Shown here in pieces: positions 8,259 to 16,627 of a DNA stretch of 64,000 nt (positions are counted from its first letter, which is position 1; the number at the start of each line of letters is the position of its first letter). The notes below the pieces were generated by a model, which searched no databases, was not told the DNA's origin, and was given only the letters and a program-made list of their open reading frames with translations. The stretch lies in contig CABRZP010000003.1 of assembly GCA_902475545.1 (NCBI GenBank), forward strand, positions 1 to 64,000. Reading direction: 5' to 3'. The position numbers and the translations under genes were made by a program. The DNA is from an uncultured bacterium (lineage in GTDB: Bacteria; Cyanobacteriota; Vampirovibrionia; Gastranaerophilales; Gastranaerophilaceae).

Positions 8259-9434
8259 TTATTCTCCTTTTATGTTTTCAAGTAATTCTTCCGGAATGGA
8301 ATTTTCAATAATTTTCTTACCGGTCTTAGTATTTTTCCCCTCTATTCCAAAATCTTTCAAACGTTCTGCTTCTTTAAAAATACTGCCATTATTGCGTGTC
8401 GTAAAACGATTGATTTCTGTTTGAATACTTTTTGAAGCATTTTCAATTGCCTGTTGAATATTCATAAGACTTTGAGCATGAGTTGAAATATTATTATACA
8501 AATTTTGTCCGACATTAATTATATTTTGTACATTATCATAACGGGTTTTTGATGCCCATAGCTGATTTACTAATCTTAGAGTGACAATTAATGATGCAGT
8601 TCCTACAATAACAATATTTTTCGAGTTAGCCAGCTCTACAATTTTTTTGAAATCGTAATCTGTATAGATAAGGTTAACGCAAGTTTCAACAGGGATGAAC
8701 ATTAGAATAAATCCTGGTTGATTAGTTTGAGGAATTTCTTCATAATTCTTTTTTGCAAGGGAGTTTATGCAATTAGTCATATCTGAAAGAAAAGCTTTTT
8801 TACAAATTTCGTCATTAGTTTGTCGATATTCAATATAATTTTTTAGAATAACTTTAGAGTCAATAATTAAATTTTTATTATCCGGTAATTTGAGTAAAAA
8901 ATCCGGTTTTACTGTATCTGAACAAAATTGTTTTGTATAATGTACATTCTCTTGAAGATGAGTAAATTTTAGAATTTGTTCCAGCCATTCTTCGCCAAAT
9001 TCACCTTTTAAATTTTGATTAGTCGTCAAAGCTCGTGCATATTTTTCTGCTGTAGCTATTGCATTTTTTATTTCAAGTGATTCTGTTTCGTGATTTTTTT
9101 GATAGTTATCTATACTTTCTTTAAAATCTTTTAAAAGTTTATTAATTGGATTAATTTCTTCAGCTTTAAATAAATTAAATTTATTTGTTAATTCATTTGA
9201 ATGTTCTGATATAAGCTGTTCTTGCTGGTTTTTTAAAGTTTCTTGTGCAATTTTTGAAAATTCAGTTTTTATTTCATTCACAATATTTTCGTTTAACCCT
9301 ATTTTCGATTTCAGCTCTACATTTTCACTTTCCAGTGATATAATTTTATTTTGGTAATATTTATTAGCCACAACCCAAACAATTAAGCCGGATAATACAA
9401 TACATAAAACAAGTATTATTATTTCTAAATCCAT
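8259..9434 (-). CDS. rmuC: RmuC-family DNA recombination protein
   Basis: A 391-residue protein. An N-terminal membrane anchor (IIILVLCIVLSGLIVWVV) is followed by a coiled coil to about residue 130 and then the RmuC nuclease-like domain (KGEFGEEWLEQIL; KPDFLLKLPDNKNLIIDSKV; PGFILMFIPVE). RmuC is linked to suppression of rearrangements at inverted repeats; its biochemical activity is inferred from a restriction-endonuclease-like fold (PDF...DSKV fits a D-DxK site). First gene of a two-gene leftward operon. Assignment is firm from the conserved central block. Confidence 0.9.
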   Translation of the reverse strand: MDLEIIILVLCIVLSGLIVWVVANKYYQNKIISLESENVELKSKIGLNENIVNEIKTEFSKIAQETLKNQQEQLISEHSNELTNKFNLFKAEEINPINKLLKDFKESIDNYQKNHETESLEIKNAIATAEKYARALTTNQNLKGEFGEEWLEQILKFTHLQENVHYTKQFCSDTVKPDFLLKLPDNKNLIIDSKVILKNYIEYRQTNDEICKKAFLSDMTNCINSLAKKNYEEIPQTNQPGFILMFIPVETCVNLIYTDYDFKKIVELANSKNIVIVGTASLIVTLRLVNQLWASKTRYDNVQNIINVGQNLYNNISTHAQSLMNIQQAIENASKSIQTEINRFTTRNNGSIFKEAERLKDFGIEGKNTKTGKKIIENSIPEELLENIKGE

Positions 9435-9539
9435 ATAAAACTCTTTCCTGATTTCTCATTTAAATATATCATATTTTTCGGAATATTAAAAGTCTGGTAT
9501 ATAAGAGAGTTGAATAGATAAATAATATTAGGGGTAAAT

Positions 9540-10081
9540 ATCAAACCGATATTTTAATAAAGGGGTTTCAGGGGAATCCACTTATGTCTCGAGTCCTTGC
9601 ATATAATCCAATAAAGGTTCGACCTCCATGAAGTGAGCAATAAATGTTATGCAAAACGATAACAGAAGCGAGTATTGTCTGAACGGCAAATATTTGAGAC
9701 CCTGCCCAAGGGGACATTTTCTTTAGCTCATTCTTCGCTAAGAAAAGAAGTCAACTAAATTCAGGGTGACAGTAAAAGTTATACCAATATTGGTAGCTGA
9801 ATACCCACTCCGGTAAGGAGTCAGGGTAACACACAAGTGAGTTTACTCGCTTTAGGTTGAGCATTTACTATTTATTAGCGAACGTAGTGTTGGGAGAGAG
9901 TTTCTTTGTGTCACGTTTCTGTCTTTGATTTTTAAGAGTCGGACGGCTCAACGCAGTCCTCCACTGGACGAGTTTCACTCTTTTAAAAATCCGCTTTGCG
10001 GTCAAAGAAATGTGGTGAAGAAAGAAAATTATCAGAAACTACGTTGCCGAACCTTCCTTGGATTATCCCGTGGATAATTCC
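9540..10081. repeat. Palindrome-rich non-coding region (REP-like)
   Basis: I see no gene in 9435-10147. The stretch holds several dyads: ACCCTG (9699-9704) with CAGGGT (9762-9767) enclosing a stem at 9717-9727 / 9737-9747; ACTCCggtaaGGAGT near 9810; a large imperfect inverted repeat with arms at 9901-9939 and 9977-10027; and GGATTATCC / GGATAATTCC at 10060-10081. The GACCCTG...CAGGGTGAC pattern resembles REP/BIME-type intergenic repeats. A folded RNA is an alternative, but rnpB, ssrA and 4.5S signatures are absent on both strands. Confidence 0.5.
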
Positions 10082-10135
10082 ATTTATGTAAATATAGATT
10101 TACAAATATTTTATTTATTTTTTGCATCTTCATAG

Positions 10136-10141
10136 TATAAT
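10136..10141 (+). promoter_or_regulatory. -10 element placing the gmk start codon at +1 (possible leaderless mRNA)
   Basis: TATAAT ends six bases before the gmk ATG and there is no Shine-Dalgarno sequence between them. A start site at the usual distance would coincide with the ATG. The -35 region is poor. Confidence 0.5.
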
Positions 10142-10147
10142 CAATCT

Positions 10148-10756
10148 ATGAATAAAAAATTGTTTGTAATTTCCGGATGTTCAGGTGTTGGAAAAGGCAC
10201 TGTATTAAAAGAGTTTATGAGTAGAAACTCTAAAGATTTTATGTTATCTGTTTCTTGCACAACTCGCAAACCTCGTGTTGGAGAAATTGATGGTGTAAAT
10301 TATTTTTTCTTGACTCATGAAGAGTTTAAAAAAGCAGTAGATGCTGATAAATTTCTTGAATATGCCCAATTTGCAGGAAATTTTTACGGTACTAAGAAAA
10401 AGTTTATTAAACAAAAATTTGATGAAGGTCTAAATATTATCCTTGAAATTGAAACTCAAGGAGCTCTTCAAGTAAAAGAAAAAATGCCTGAGGCTGTTTT
10501 AATATTTATTGCACCGCCTGGGGTTAATATAACAGATGAATATATAGACATTTCAGGTGGTTTAATTGAGCTTGAGAAACGTCTTCGTGGCAGAAATACA
10601 GAAGATGAAGAAACTATTCAACGTAGACTTGCCGAGGCTAAAGTTGAGTTAGAACGAGCTAAAAAATATGATTATATTGTAATTAATGATGACTTAGAGC
10701 GTGCGATTCTAGAAGTTGAAGAAATTACCCGCAAGGAGCTCGGGGCAGATGTTTAA
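10148..10756 (+). CDS. gmk: Guanylate kinase
   Basis: A 202-residue kinase that converts GMP and ATP to GDP and ADP. The P-loop is SGCSGVGKGT at residues 8-17, and GMP-binding landmarks are SCTTRKPRVGEIDGVNYFF and LEIETQGA. Odd feature: between FIAPPG and LEKRLRGRNTEDEETIQRRL there are about ten extra residues (NITDEYIDIS) where most bacterial enzymes run straight into the lid. It overlaps coaBC by eight bases and probably begins a leaderless three-gene operon, gmk-coaBC-NIF3. In many bacteria gmk, rpoZ and coaBC are neighbours; no rpoZ is present here. Confidence 0.95.
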   Translation: MNKKLFVISGCSGVGKGTVLKEFMSRNSKDFMLSVSCTTRKPRVGEIDGVNYFFLTHEEFKKAVDADKFLEYAQFAGNFYGTKKKFIKQKFDEGLNIILEIETQGALQVKEKMPEAVLIFIAPPGVNITDEYIDISGGLIELEKRLRGRNTEDEETIQRRLAEAKVELERAKKYDYIVINDDLERAILEVEEITRKELGADV

Positions 10757-11924
10757 CGACAAAACTATTTTAATAGGTATTACAGGCGGAATTGCAGCAT
10801 ATAAAATTTGTGAACTTATTAGAAAATTTAAGAAAAGCGGAGCAAATGTAAAAGTTATTTGTACTCCTAATGCTTTGAATTTTGTTACCAAGTTAACTTT
10901 ACAAAATTTGAGTCAAAATGAAGTTTACGTTCAAGAATTTGATATAAAAGAATGGAAACCGGAACACATTTCTCTTGCTGATGAGGCAGATATTATGCTT
11001 ATTGCTCCGGCTACTGCCAATACTATTTCAAAAATTGCAAACGGATATGCTGATAATTTATTGACTTCGGTTGCTTGTGCTTTTAACAAAAAAATGATTA
11101 TAGCACCTGCTATGAATTGCAATATGTGGAAGAATGAAGCAATTCAGGAAAATATAACACGTCTTAAAAATCGTGGTATTGAAATATTGGAACCTGAAAA
11201 AGGTTTTCTTGCTTGTGGTTATATTGGTAAAGGCAGGCTGTGTTCACTCGATACAATCTATCAAGCGGTAGAAAATGCTTTAGATTTCAGCACTATATTA
11301 AAAGATAAAAAGGTTGTAATAACTTCCGGCGGAACAATTGAAGATATTGATCCCGTAAGATATATTTCAAATTATTCCTCAGGGAAAATGGGGTTTTCTC
11401 TTGCAAATGCGGCAAAATCAATGGGGGCGAATGTTGTTTTAATTACTACAAAGGATTTTGAAGCTCCATATAAAATTATAAAGGTTAAATCTGCTGTTGA
11501 TATGCAAAATTCTTTAAATGATGAATTTGAGACTTCTGATATTGTAATTATGGCAGCAGCGGTGGCTGATTATAGAGTTAAACAATATTCTGAGCAAAAA
11601 ATGAAAAAAACATCTGATGATACTTTAACATTAGAACTTGTTAAAAATCCGGATATATTGCAGGAATTGTGTAAGAAAAAAACAAATCAAATAATTGTTG
11701 GATTTTGTGCGGAATCTGAAAATTTACTTGAAAATGCTAAAGAAAAAATTAATAAAAAAGGCTGTGATTTTCTTGTTGCCAATGACATTTCAAGAAAAGA
11801 TATCGGATTTGGAGCAGATGACAACGAAGTTGTTTTGTTGGATAAGAATGGCGGAGTAAAAAGGCTGGAAAAAGCTTCCAAATCAGTAATTGCAAGAAAG
11901 ATTTTAGAGTATATTAATGAATAA
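10749..11924 (+). CDS. coaBC: Bifunctional phosphopantothenoylcysteine decarboxylase / phosphopantothenate-cysteine ligase
   Basis: A 391-residue protein of usual length, providing two consecutive steps of coenzyme A synthesis. The CoaC flavoprotein half has ITGGIAAYK, the active-site His in HISLADEADIM, PAMNCNMW, and the ACGYIGKGRLC loop. The CoaB half begins near residue 180 with ITSGGTIEDIDPVRYISN followed by YSSGKMG, and has KNPDIL and FGADDNEVVLL. The start at 10749 (overlapping the end of gmk) is chosen because AAGGAG lies ten bases upstream; a longer in-frame start would lack one. Confidence 0.95.
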   Translation: MFNDKTILIGITGGIAAYKICELIRKFKKSGANVKVICTPNALNFVTKLTLQNLSQNEVYVQEFDIKEWKPEHISLADEADIMLIAPATANTISKIANGYADNLLTSVACAFNKKMIIAPAMNCNMWKNEAIQENITRLKNRGIEILEPEKGFLACGYIGKGRLCSLDTIYQAVENALDFSTILKDKKVVITSGGTIEDIDPVRYISNYSSGKMGFSLANAAKSMGANVVLITTKDFEAPYKIIKVKSAVDMQNSLNDEFETSDIVIMAAAVADYRVKQYSEQKMKKTSDDTLTLELVKNPDILQELCKKKTNQIIVGFCAESENLLENAKEKINKKGCDFLVANDISRKDIGFGADDNEVVLLDKNGGVKRLEKASKSVIARKILEYINE

Positions 11925-12609
11925 ATATGAAATATCAAAAAAAATAGCGGCATTTGCACCGGTTGAGACTGCAGAACCTTGGGATTGTGTTGGATTTATG
12001 GTTGAAACAAACAAGTCTGAGGTTTCAAAAATTATGCTGTGTTTAACAGTGACTGATAATATTGTAAATCAAGCTCGTGCAGAAAAATGTGATATGATAA
12101 TCGCACATCATCCGCTTTTTTGTGTTCCTGTTGAATGGTCTGATATTGATATTTACAGTGCTCATACAAATCTTGATAAAGCACAAGGCGGAACAACTGA
12201 TACATTGATACGTTCGTTGGGTTTTGAACCTAATCAACAAACTAGCCAAGAATTTCTACGTTTCGTAGATTTTAACAGTCCTGTGTTATTAGATAATTTT
12301 ATCCAAAAATTAAGGAAAATTTCACCAAATTTACGTCATGTTAATAATAAAAATATTCAATATATTCAAAAAGCAGCATTCTGTGCAGGCAGCGGTGCAG
12401 AGTTTATAAATATTTCTAATGATGCCGGGGCTGATTGTTTAGTAACAGGGGATCTGAAATTTCATACGGCTTTAGATAGTAACATTGCAGTTTTTGACAT
12501 AGGACATTTTGAATCTGAAATAATAATTCTGCCGGTATTAAAAAATATAATTGGAGAAGGTGTTGAGGTCGTTTTTGCAAAAGAAGATTGCCCGTTTATA
12601 TATAATTAA
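11917..12609 (+). CDS. NIF3-family protein (GTP cyclohydrolase I type 2 / DUF34)
   Basis: A 230-residue protein. Metal-binding landmarks are IAHHPLF, SAHTNLD, and the C-terminal GDLKFHTAL and DIGHFESE. NIF3 proteins are conserved di-metal proteins; a general role in cofactor or metal handling has been proposed but is not settled. It lacks the central PII-like insertion found in longer members. The ATG overlaps the coaBC stop by eight bases, and the 3' end overlaps the convergent XRE gene by four bases. Confidence 0.9.
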   Translation: MNKYEISKKIAAFAPVETAEPWDCVGFMVETNKSEVSKIMLCLTVTDNIVNQARAEKCDMIIAHHPLFCVPVEWSDIDIYSAHTNLDKAQGGTTDTLIRSLGFEPNQQTSQEFLRFVDFNSPVLLDNFIQKLRKISPNLRHVNNKNIQYIQKAAFCAGSGAEFINISNDAGADCLVTGDLKFHTALDSNIAVFDIGHFESEIIILPVLKNIIGEGVEVVFAKEDCPFIYN

Positions 12610-12923
12610 ATTTTACCCATACTTTTCAAAAAATTATATATTATAATAGTTATTTCTCTATCATTTTTTAATTTTTCAGTAATACATTCCAAAATTTCAT
12701 CATAGTTATCAAGTTGTTTAAATTGAAATAATTCTGCAATTTCAACATTTAATTCTGAACTTATTTTTACAATATTTTCAGGTTTAGGAAATGCAAGTCC
12801 GTTTTCAATCCTTGAGTAATTTTCAGGTTGAATTCCAATACTTTCTGAAAGTTTTTCCTGTGTTAGACCTTTTTGAATTCTCAATTCTCTAAGTCTTTTT
12901 CCAAAATTTGTTTTTATATCCAT
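12606..12923 (-). CDS. XRE-family transcriptional regulator
   Basis: A 105-residue protein. The N-terminal Cro/cI helix-turn-helix (FGKRLRELRIQKGLTQEKLS ... YSRIENGLAFP) occupies residues 7-61; the rest is a short helical tail, perhaps for dimerisation. It is divergent from the pilin-like gene at 13048, and the shared 124-base intergenic region contains that gene's promoter and a dyad, so control of the pilin gene is likely (inference). Two further XRE genes in this window have the same kind of neighbour. Confidence 0.9.
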   Translation of the reverse strand: MDIKTNFGKRLRELRIQKGLTQEKLSESIGIQPENYSRIENGLAFPKPENIVKISSELNVEIAELFQFKQLDNYDEILECITEKLKNDREITIIIYNFLKSMGKI

Positions 12924-12986
12924 AAGTTAATTAAACCTTCATCTTTACAACAATTTAAGGATGTAGCACAATATTAAAGTTGATGT

Positions 12987-13016
12987 TTGACATTAATTTA
13001 CATAATGTATTACAAT
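12987..13016 (+). promoter_or_regulatory. Promoter with internal dyad before the pilin-like gene
   Basis: TTGACA (12987-12992) and TACAAT (13011-13016) are 18 bases apart. Between them lies the dyad ACATTA-n7-TAATGT (12990-12995 / 13003-13008), a candidate binding site for the adjacent XRE protein. Confidence 0.5.
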
Positions 13017-13047
13017 AAAATCATTATAATCAGTGAGGGTGCTATAA

Positions 13048-13809
13048 ATGTTTAATAAAATCGTTTTTGATAAAGTGGATAATTTAAATATAAATAGAAT
13101 ACATTCATTTAAATTAGGGTTTACCTTAGCAGAAGTGTTAATTACTCTTGGAATTATAGGTGTTGTATCTGCAATAACAATACCTTCATTAATTTCAAAA
13201 TATGAAAAACAAGCTACAGTAACAAAGCTAAAAAGGGCAATAGCCGTTATTAATCAAGCATACAGATTATCCTTTGCCGAAAATGGAGAACCTGACAGTG
13301 AATATATTATTAATATGCAAATAACACCAGAAGAATATTTTAATACTTATTGGGCACCTTATATAAAAACTCTGACATATTGCAATGAACCTCATCAATG
13401 TGGTTATAACAAATATAACCCTTATATTGCACTTAATGGCAAAGAAGCAGGTACTTGGTATGCTATAGAAGGTCGACTAAGAGCAACCTTCATTACTTTT
13501 GACGGATTTATTTATGTAATTGCTTACAGAACATGGAAAAATTCCGATACTGTAGGATTAGAAACCAAAGAAACAGCAGACATACTGGTTGATATAAACG
13601 GAGGCAAAAGACCAAATCAATATGGTAGAGATGTTTTTTTACTGGAGCGAGATGTTTCCCAAATGGGAGACTCCATAAAGCCTTACTGTTCCGGAAAAAG
13701 TGATAGTGAAATCAATTTAAACTGTTCTGCATCAGGCAAGGGAGATTGTTGTGCTGGAAAAATCAGGCGTGACGGATGGGCAATAATACAGAGTTATCCT
13801 TGGAAGTAA
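13048..13809 (+). CDS. Type IV pilin-like / pseudopilin protein
   Basis: A 253-residue protein. A longer than usual leader of about 25 residues ends at a prepilin peptidase site (KLG before FTLAEVLITLGIIGVV), followed by the hydrophobic helix. The soluble domain has several cysteines (YCNEPHQCGYN; CSASGKGDCCAGK) likely to form disulfides outside the cell, then VDINGGKRPNQYGRDVF and the C-terminal RRDGWAIIQSYPW. The last two motifs recur in the protein at 59410, so these belong to one family of minor pilin-like proteins. It is divergent from an XRE regulator. No ligand or assembly partner is visible nearby. Confidence 0.85.
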   Translation: MFNKIVFDKVDNLNINRIHSFKLGFTLAEVLITLGIIGVVSAITIPSLISKYEKQATVTKLKRAIAVINQAYRLSFAENGEPDSEYIINMQITPEEYFNTYWAPYIKTLTYCNEPHQCGYNKYNPYIALNGKEAGTWYAIEGRLRATFITFDGFIYVIAYRTWKNSDTVGLETKETADILVDINGGKRPNQYGRDVFLLERDVSQMGDSIKPYCSGKSDSEINLNCSASGKGDCCAGKIRRDGWAIIQSYPWK

Positions 13810-13819
13810 AATTCTATAT

Positions 13820-14497
13820 CTACCACTGTGAACGTGTTAAGACAGACTTTCCGTTTTTATCATACATTTTATCTTTGTACCATACTCCCTGAAACTCTTT
13901 ATCCGGTCCAAACATATATTGCATATCTTTTGATAAGAAATATATTGCACTTTTTAAATTACCTTTTCTATCATACTGCATAGAAGTGTAAGGGAAGTTC
14001 GGGTATTCTTCGGAAATAACATCTGTATAATATAATTTACCAAATGCTGAATAATAAAAAGAATTTGTTGGATTATTTTTATATTGGATAGCATACATTA
14101 CAAGAGTGTTTCTTTTGTAGAAGAATGCACAATATTTTGCATCTTCGTCTTCGGTAACACCTTCATTTGTTAACATATAATGAAGTTTAAATTCTTTATC
14201 CTTTTTATATTTTGCAAATTTAGTTTTAAATTCTTCTTTGTTAAAGTATATTTTTGAGGAATTATTTTCAAATAATAAATTTTTATATTTGGAAATATAT
14301 TCTTCTCTTTGTGCAAGAGAAACATCCAACCAGTCAAAAGATATTGAAGCTTCTAAGGGTTGAGATAATTGTTCGGATTGAGAGGTTTCAACATTTTGCC
14401 CTTCCTCTTCCAAACTTACAATATTTTCAATTGCAAAAGATGGTAATACATTATTAGCAAATAACAATAAAAACAATATAACAAAAATCTTTTTCAT
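13820..14497 (-). CDS. Secreted hypothetical protein
   Basis: A 225-residue protein with a clear signal peptide (KKIFVILFLLLFANNVLPSFA). The remainder is acidic then Tyr-rich, and its C-terminal part (YYSAFGKLYYTD; MQYDRKGNLKSAIYFLS; KMYDKNGKSV) has short Y-x-x-x-G-K strands like YwqK/MORN-type antitoxin-like repeats. It is the last gene of a leftward run with the genes at 14507 and 15210; the RBS AGAGGAAT is good. No function can be assigned. Confidence 0.6.
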   Translation of the reverse strand: MKKIFVILFLLLFANNVLPSFAIENIVSLEEEGQNVETSQSEQLSQPLEASISFDWLDVSLAQREEYISKYKNLLFENNSSKIYFNKEEFKTKFAKYKKDKEFKLHYMLTNEGVTEDEDAKYCAFFYKRNTLVMYAIQYKNNPTNSFYYSAFGKLYYTDVISEEYPNFPYTSMQYDRKGNLKSAIYFLSKDMQYMFGPDKEFQGVWYKDKMYDKNGKSVLTRSQW

Positions 14498-14506
14498 AAT
14501 TCCTCT

Positions 14507-15199
14507 CTATAACATATTATTTAAAACTTTATATGCTAATCTTAATTTAAATGAAACCATATTGTCTTCAGCATCAAATAAATTATTTTCATTAACAGCA
14601 TATTCTTCAGGTTTTATAAGACCATTAATTTCAAATCCTGCAAAGTTATTATTGGCATCTCTGCGAGATCTTGTTGAAAGTGCATAAATAAATGCTGCCA
14701 TATCTTTTTTATCAATCAAATTGTCACCTGATTGCTCACCATGTGCTGAAAGTTTATTAAATGCATTTCTAATCTGCACCTTAATCTTAGCTAAATAATC
14801 AGGTCTGTTCATAACATCATATTTACCAAATCGATACTTCAGCATAAAAGCTTCATACTGAGCATAATCAAGTTTACCTGTAAGATTTCTGGTTTGTCTG
14901 GCAATAAAAAGTAAATAAGATTCTGCAAGAGTTTGAATTTCTTCCTTGAAAGTCTTATCTAATTTTTCTATGTCTTGAGGTGTTTTATCCGGTTTTGCCG
15001 CAAGAGCACGCCAAGAATCAGGTACAACGTCAAAAGGTTCGGCTTTCGGGTTAGGAATTCCACTCTGCAAAATCATGTCATCTAAAATCATAGCAAAAGC
15101 TTCACCCAGTTCAGAGTTTCCGTTTGATAACTCTGTAAGAATTGATGTTCTTGATGAAAACATATTCCCGCCACCGGGATTTGGACCGAAGTTTTGCAT
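14507..15199 (-). CDS. Hypothetical protein with EF-hand-like segment
   Basis: A 230-residue protein without signal peptide, mostly helical by composition. Near residues 155-172 the segment SGDNLIDKKDMAAFIYAL resembles an EF-hand loop and exit helix, and a second, weaker one (FEINGLIKPEEYA) follows; calcium binding is speculative. It lies between the activase gene at 15210 and a secreted protein gene, with gaps of about ten bases on each side, so the three are probably co-transcribed. I do not recognise the family. Confidence 0.55.
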   Translation of the reverse strand: MQNFGPNPGGGNMFSSRTSILTELSNGNSELGEAFAMILDDMILQSGIPNPKAEPFDVVPDSWRALAAKPDKTPQDIEKLDKTFKEEIQTLAESYLLFIARQTRNLTGKLDYAQYEAFMLKYRFGKYDVMNRPDYLAKIKVQIRNAFNKLSAHGEQSGDNLIDKKDMAAFIYALSTRSRRDANNNFAGFEINGLIKPEEYAVNENNLFDAEDNMVSFKLRLAYKVLNNML

Positions 15200-15209
15200 A
15201 AATTTTATC

Positions 15210-16214
15210 CTAGCTTATATCCCAACGTCCGCAGGTTCCACCCCAGCGAGCGATGATATTACCTTTTACATCTTTAATTTTTTCAACATGCTGAACTTCA
15301 TCAACACCTTCAACGATTGTAATAACTTCACAATTGTTAGAACAACCTGTACAAGCACAAGTTATTGAAGAGAAGTGCATATCAGCAACATTCCAACCTT
15401 TAAACTTGGTTTCAGCTTCAGTATATTGATGATTTTCCATTGCAAGCAATGCCGCCCCAATAGCACCCATTGTCTGGTGATTTTCAGGAACTACAATTTT
15501 TGTATTCAAAGCTTCTTCAAATGCTTTTACCATACCGGTGTTAGTCGCAACACCACCCTGGAATGAAACTGTTGGTAAAAGTTCTTTACCTAAAGCAAGG
15601 TTACTTAAATAGTTTCTTACAAGAGCCTGACAAAGACCATATAATAAATCTTCTACAGGATAACCTAACTGTTGTTTGTGAATTAAGTCTGATTCTGCAA
15701 ATACACCGCATCTTCCTGCAATACGTGCAGGGTTTGTAGATTTTAATGCTGTAGGACCAAACTCTTCAATCGGAACATTTAATCTTTGTGCCTGATGGTC
15801 CAAGAATGAACCTGTACCTGCAGCACAAACTGTATTCATTGCAAAATCAGTAACAATACCATCTCGAAGAATAATAATTTTACTATCTTGTCCGCCGATT
15901 TCTAAAATTGTTTGAACTCCCGGAATATTTGTACTTGCGGCAACTGCGTGTGCTGTAATTTCATTTTTTACTACATCCGCACCAACAAGAGAACCAGCCA
16001 AGGCTCTTCCTGAACCTGTTGTACCAACTCCCTTTACATCATATTCGGTTAATCTTTTTGCATATAATTTACTCAAGCCGGTTTGAACTGCTAATACAGG
16101 TTTACCGGCAGTTTTTAACATAATGCTGTCTACATATTTACCTGTTTCATCAACAAGTGCTAGTTTTGTTGTAACTGAACCAACATCTATCCCTAAATAT
16201 ACTGTTAAACTCAT
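15210..16214 (-). CDS. BadF/HgdC-family acyl-CoA dehydratase activase
   Basis: A 334-residue ASKHA-fold ATPase. It has the phosphate-binding motif YLGIDVGSVTTKLALVDETG at the N-terminus, CAAGTGSF with the bridging-cluster cysteine near residue 130, and GRCGVFAESD with the second. These two cysteines per subunit hold a [4Fe-4S] cluster in a homodimer, which transfers an electron to 2-hydroxyacyl-CoA dehydratases at the cost of ATP. The C-terminal 60 residues add a Cys-rich tail (CACTGCSNNCEV; GGTCGRW) typical of activase-related fusion proteins. No dehydratase subunit lies in the window, so the partner is unknown. Confidence 0.85.
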   Translation of the reverse strand: MSLTVYLGIDVGSVTTKLALVDETGKYVDSIMLKTAGKPVLAVQTGLSKLYAKRLTEYDVKGVGTTGSGRALAGSLVGADVVKNEITAHAVAASTNIPGVQTILEIGGQDSKIIILRDGIVTDFAMNTVCAAGTGSFLDHQAQRLNVPIEEFGPTALKSTNPARIAGRCGVFAESDLIHKQQLGYPVEDLLYGLCQALVRNYLSNLALGKELLPTVSFQGGVATNTGMVKAFEEALNTKIVVPENHQTMGAIGAALLAMENHQYTEAETKFKGWNVADMHFSSITCACTGCSNNCEVITIVEGVDEVQHVEKIKDVKGNIIARWGGTCGRWDIS

Positions 16215-16302
16215 GTCTTTTTCTATTTCCTTTTCCTATAACAGTATTATGATAGCATGAAAAATCAGGTTTTGTAAGTTTATGAAAATAATTTACACTA
16301 TA

Positions 16303-16482
16303 TTAGTGCATAATATCATTTCTGTTGAGTTCTCCAATATAATCTACAGGTGAACTGTTCGGCATATTTTCCAGAGCATCAGATAAAAATCTTTCCATTT
16401 TTGATAATTTAAAAAAGCTGATTACCGAATTTATTTTTTCATCTATTTCAGATGAAAAACTTTGTTTTAAAGCAATATCCAT
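16303..16482 (-). CDS. Small hypothetical protein (59 aa)
   Basis: A short frame starting MDIALKQSF, with a strong ribosome binding site (GAGGAG, eight bases before the ATG) on the minus strand. The product is charged and helical, ends in NRNDIMH, and contains KMERFLSDALENMP. It lies between the activase gene and the divergent gene at 16628. Codon use looks like its neighbours. It could be a real small protein, but similarity searching would be needed to be sure. Confidence 0.5.
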   Translation of the reverse strand: MDIALKQSFSSEIDEKINSVISFFKLSKMERFLSDALENMPNSSPVDYIGELNRNDIMH

Positions 16483-16614
16483 ATAATAATCTCCTCGGCC
16501 AAGTATATTATTTATAAGCCCATTTTTAATGTAATAATTACACTATTTTAAGAAATATTAACGTTTTTTATAAATTACATTATTTATACTATTAAAATTT
16601 TTACTTTTTTCCTC

Positions 16615-16620
16615 TATACT
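16615..16620 (+). promoter_or_regulatory. -10 element close to the start codon of the NTF2-like gene
   Basis: TATACT ends seven bases before the ATG at 16628, an arrangement like gmk and the serine recombinase, so this gene may also be transcribed without a leader. GTAAGG between them is too close to act as a normal Shine-Dalgarno. Confidence 0.4.
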
Positions 16621-16627
16621 GTAAGGT

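Noticed and set aside
9435..10147. Possible rnpB, tmRNA or 6S RNA in the long spacer
   Set aside because: I checked both strands for GAGGAAAGTCC, the tmRNA tag and 3' tRNA-like end, and the SRP GGAAGCAGCC core; none is present. Only palindromes were supported.
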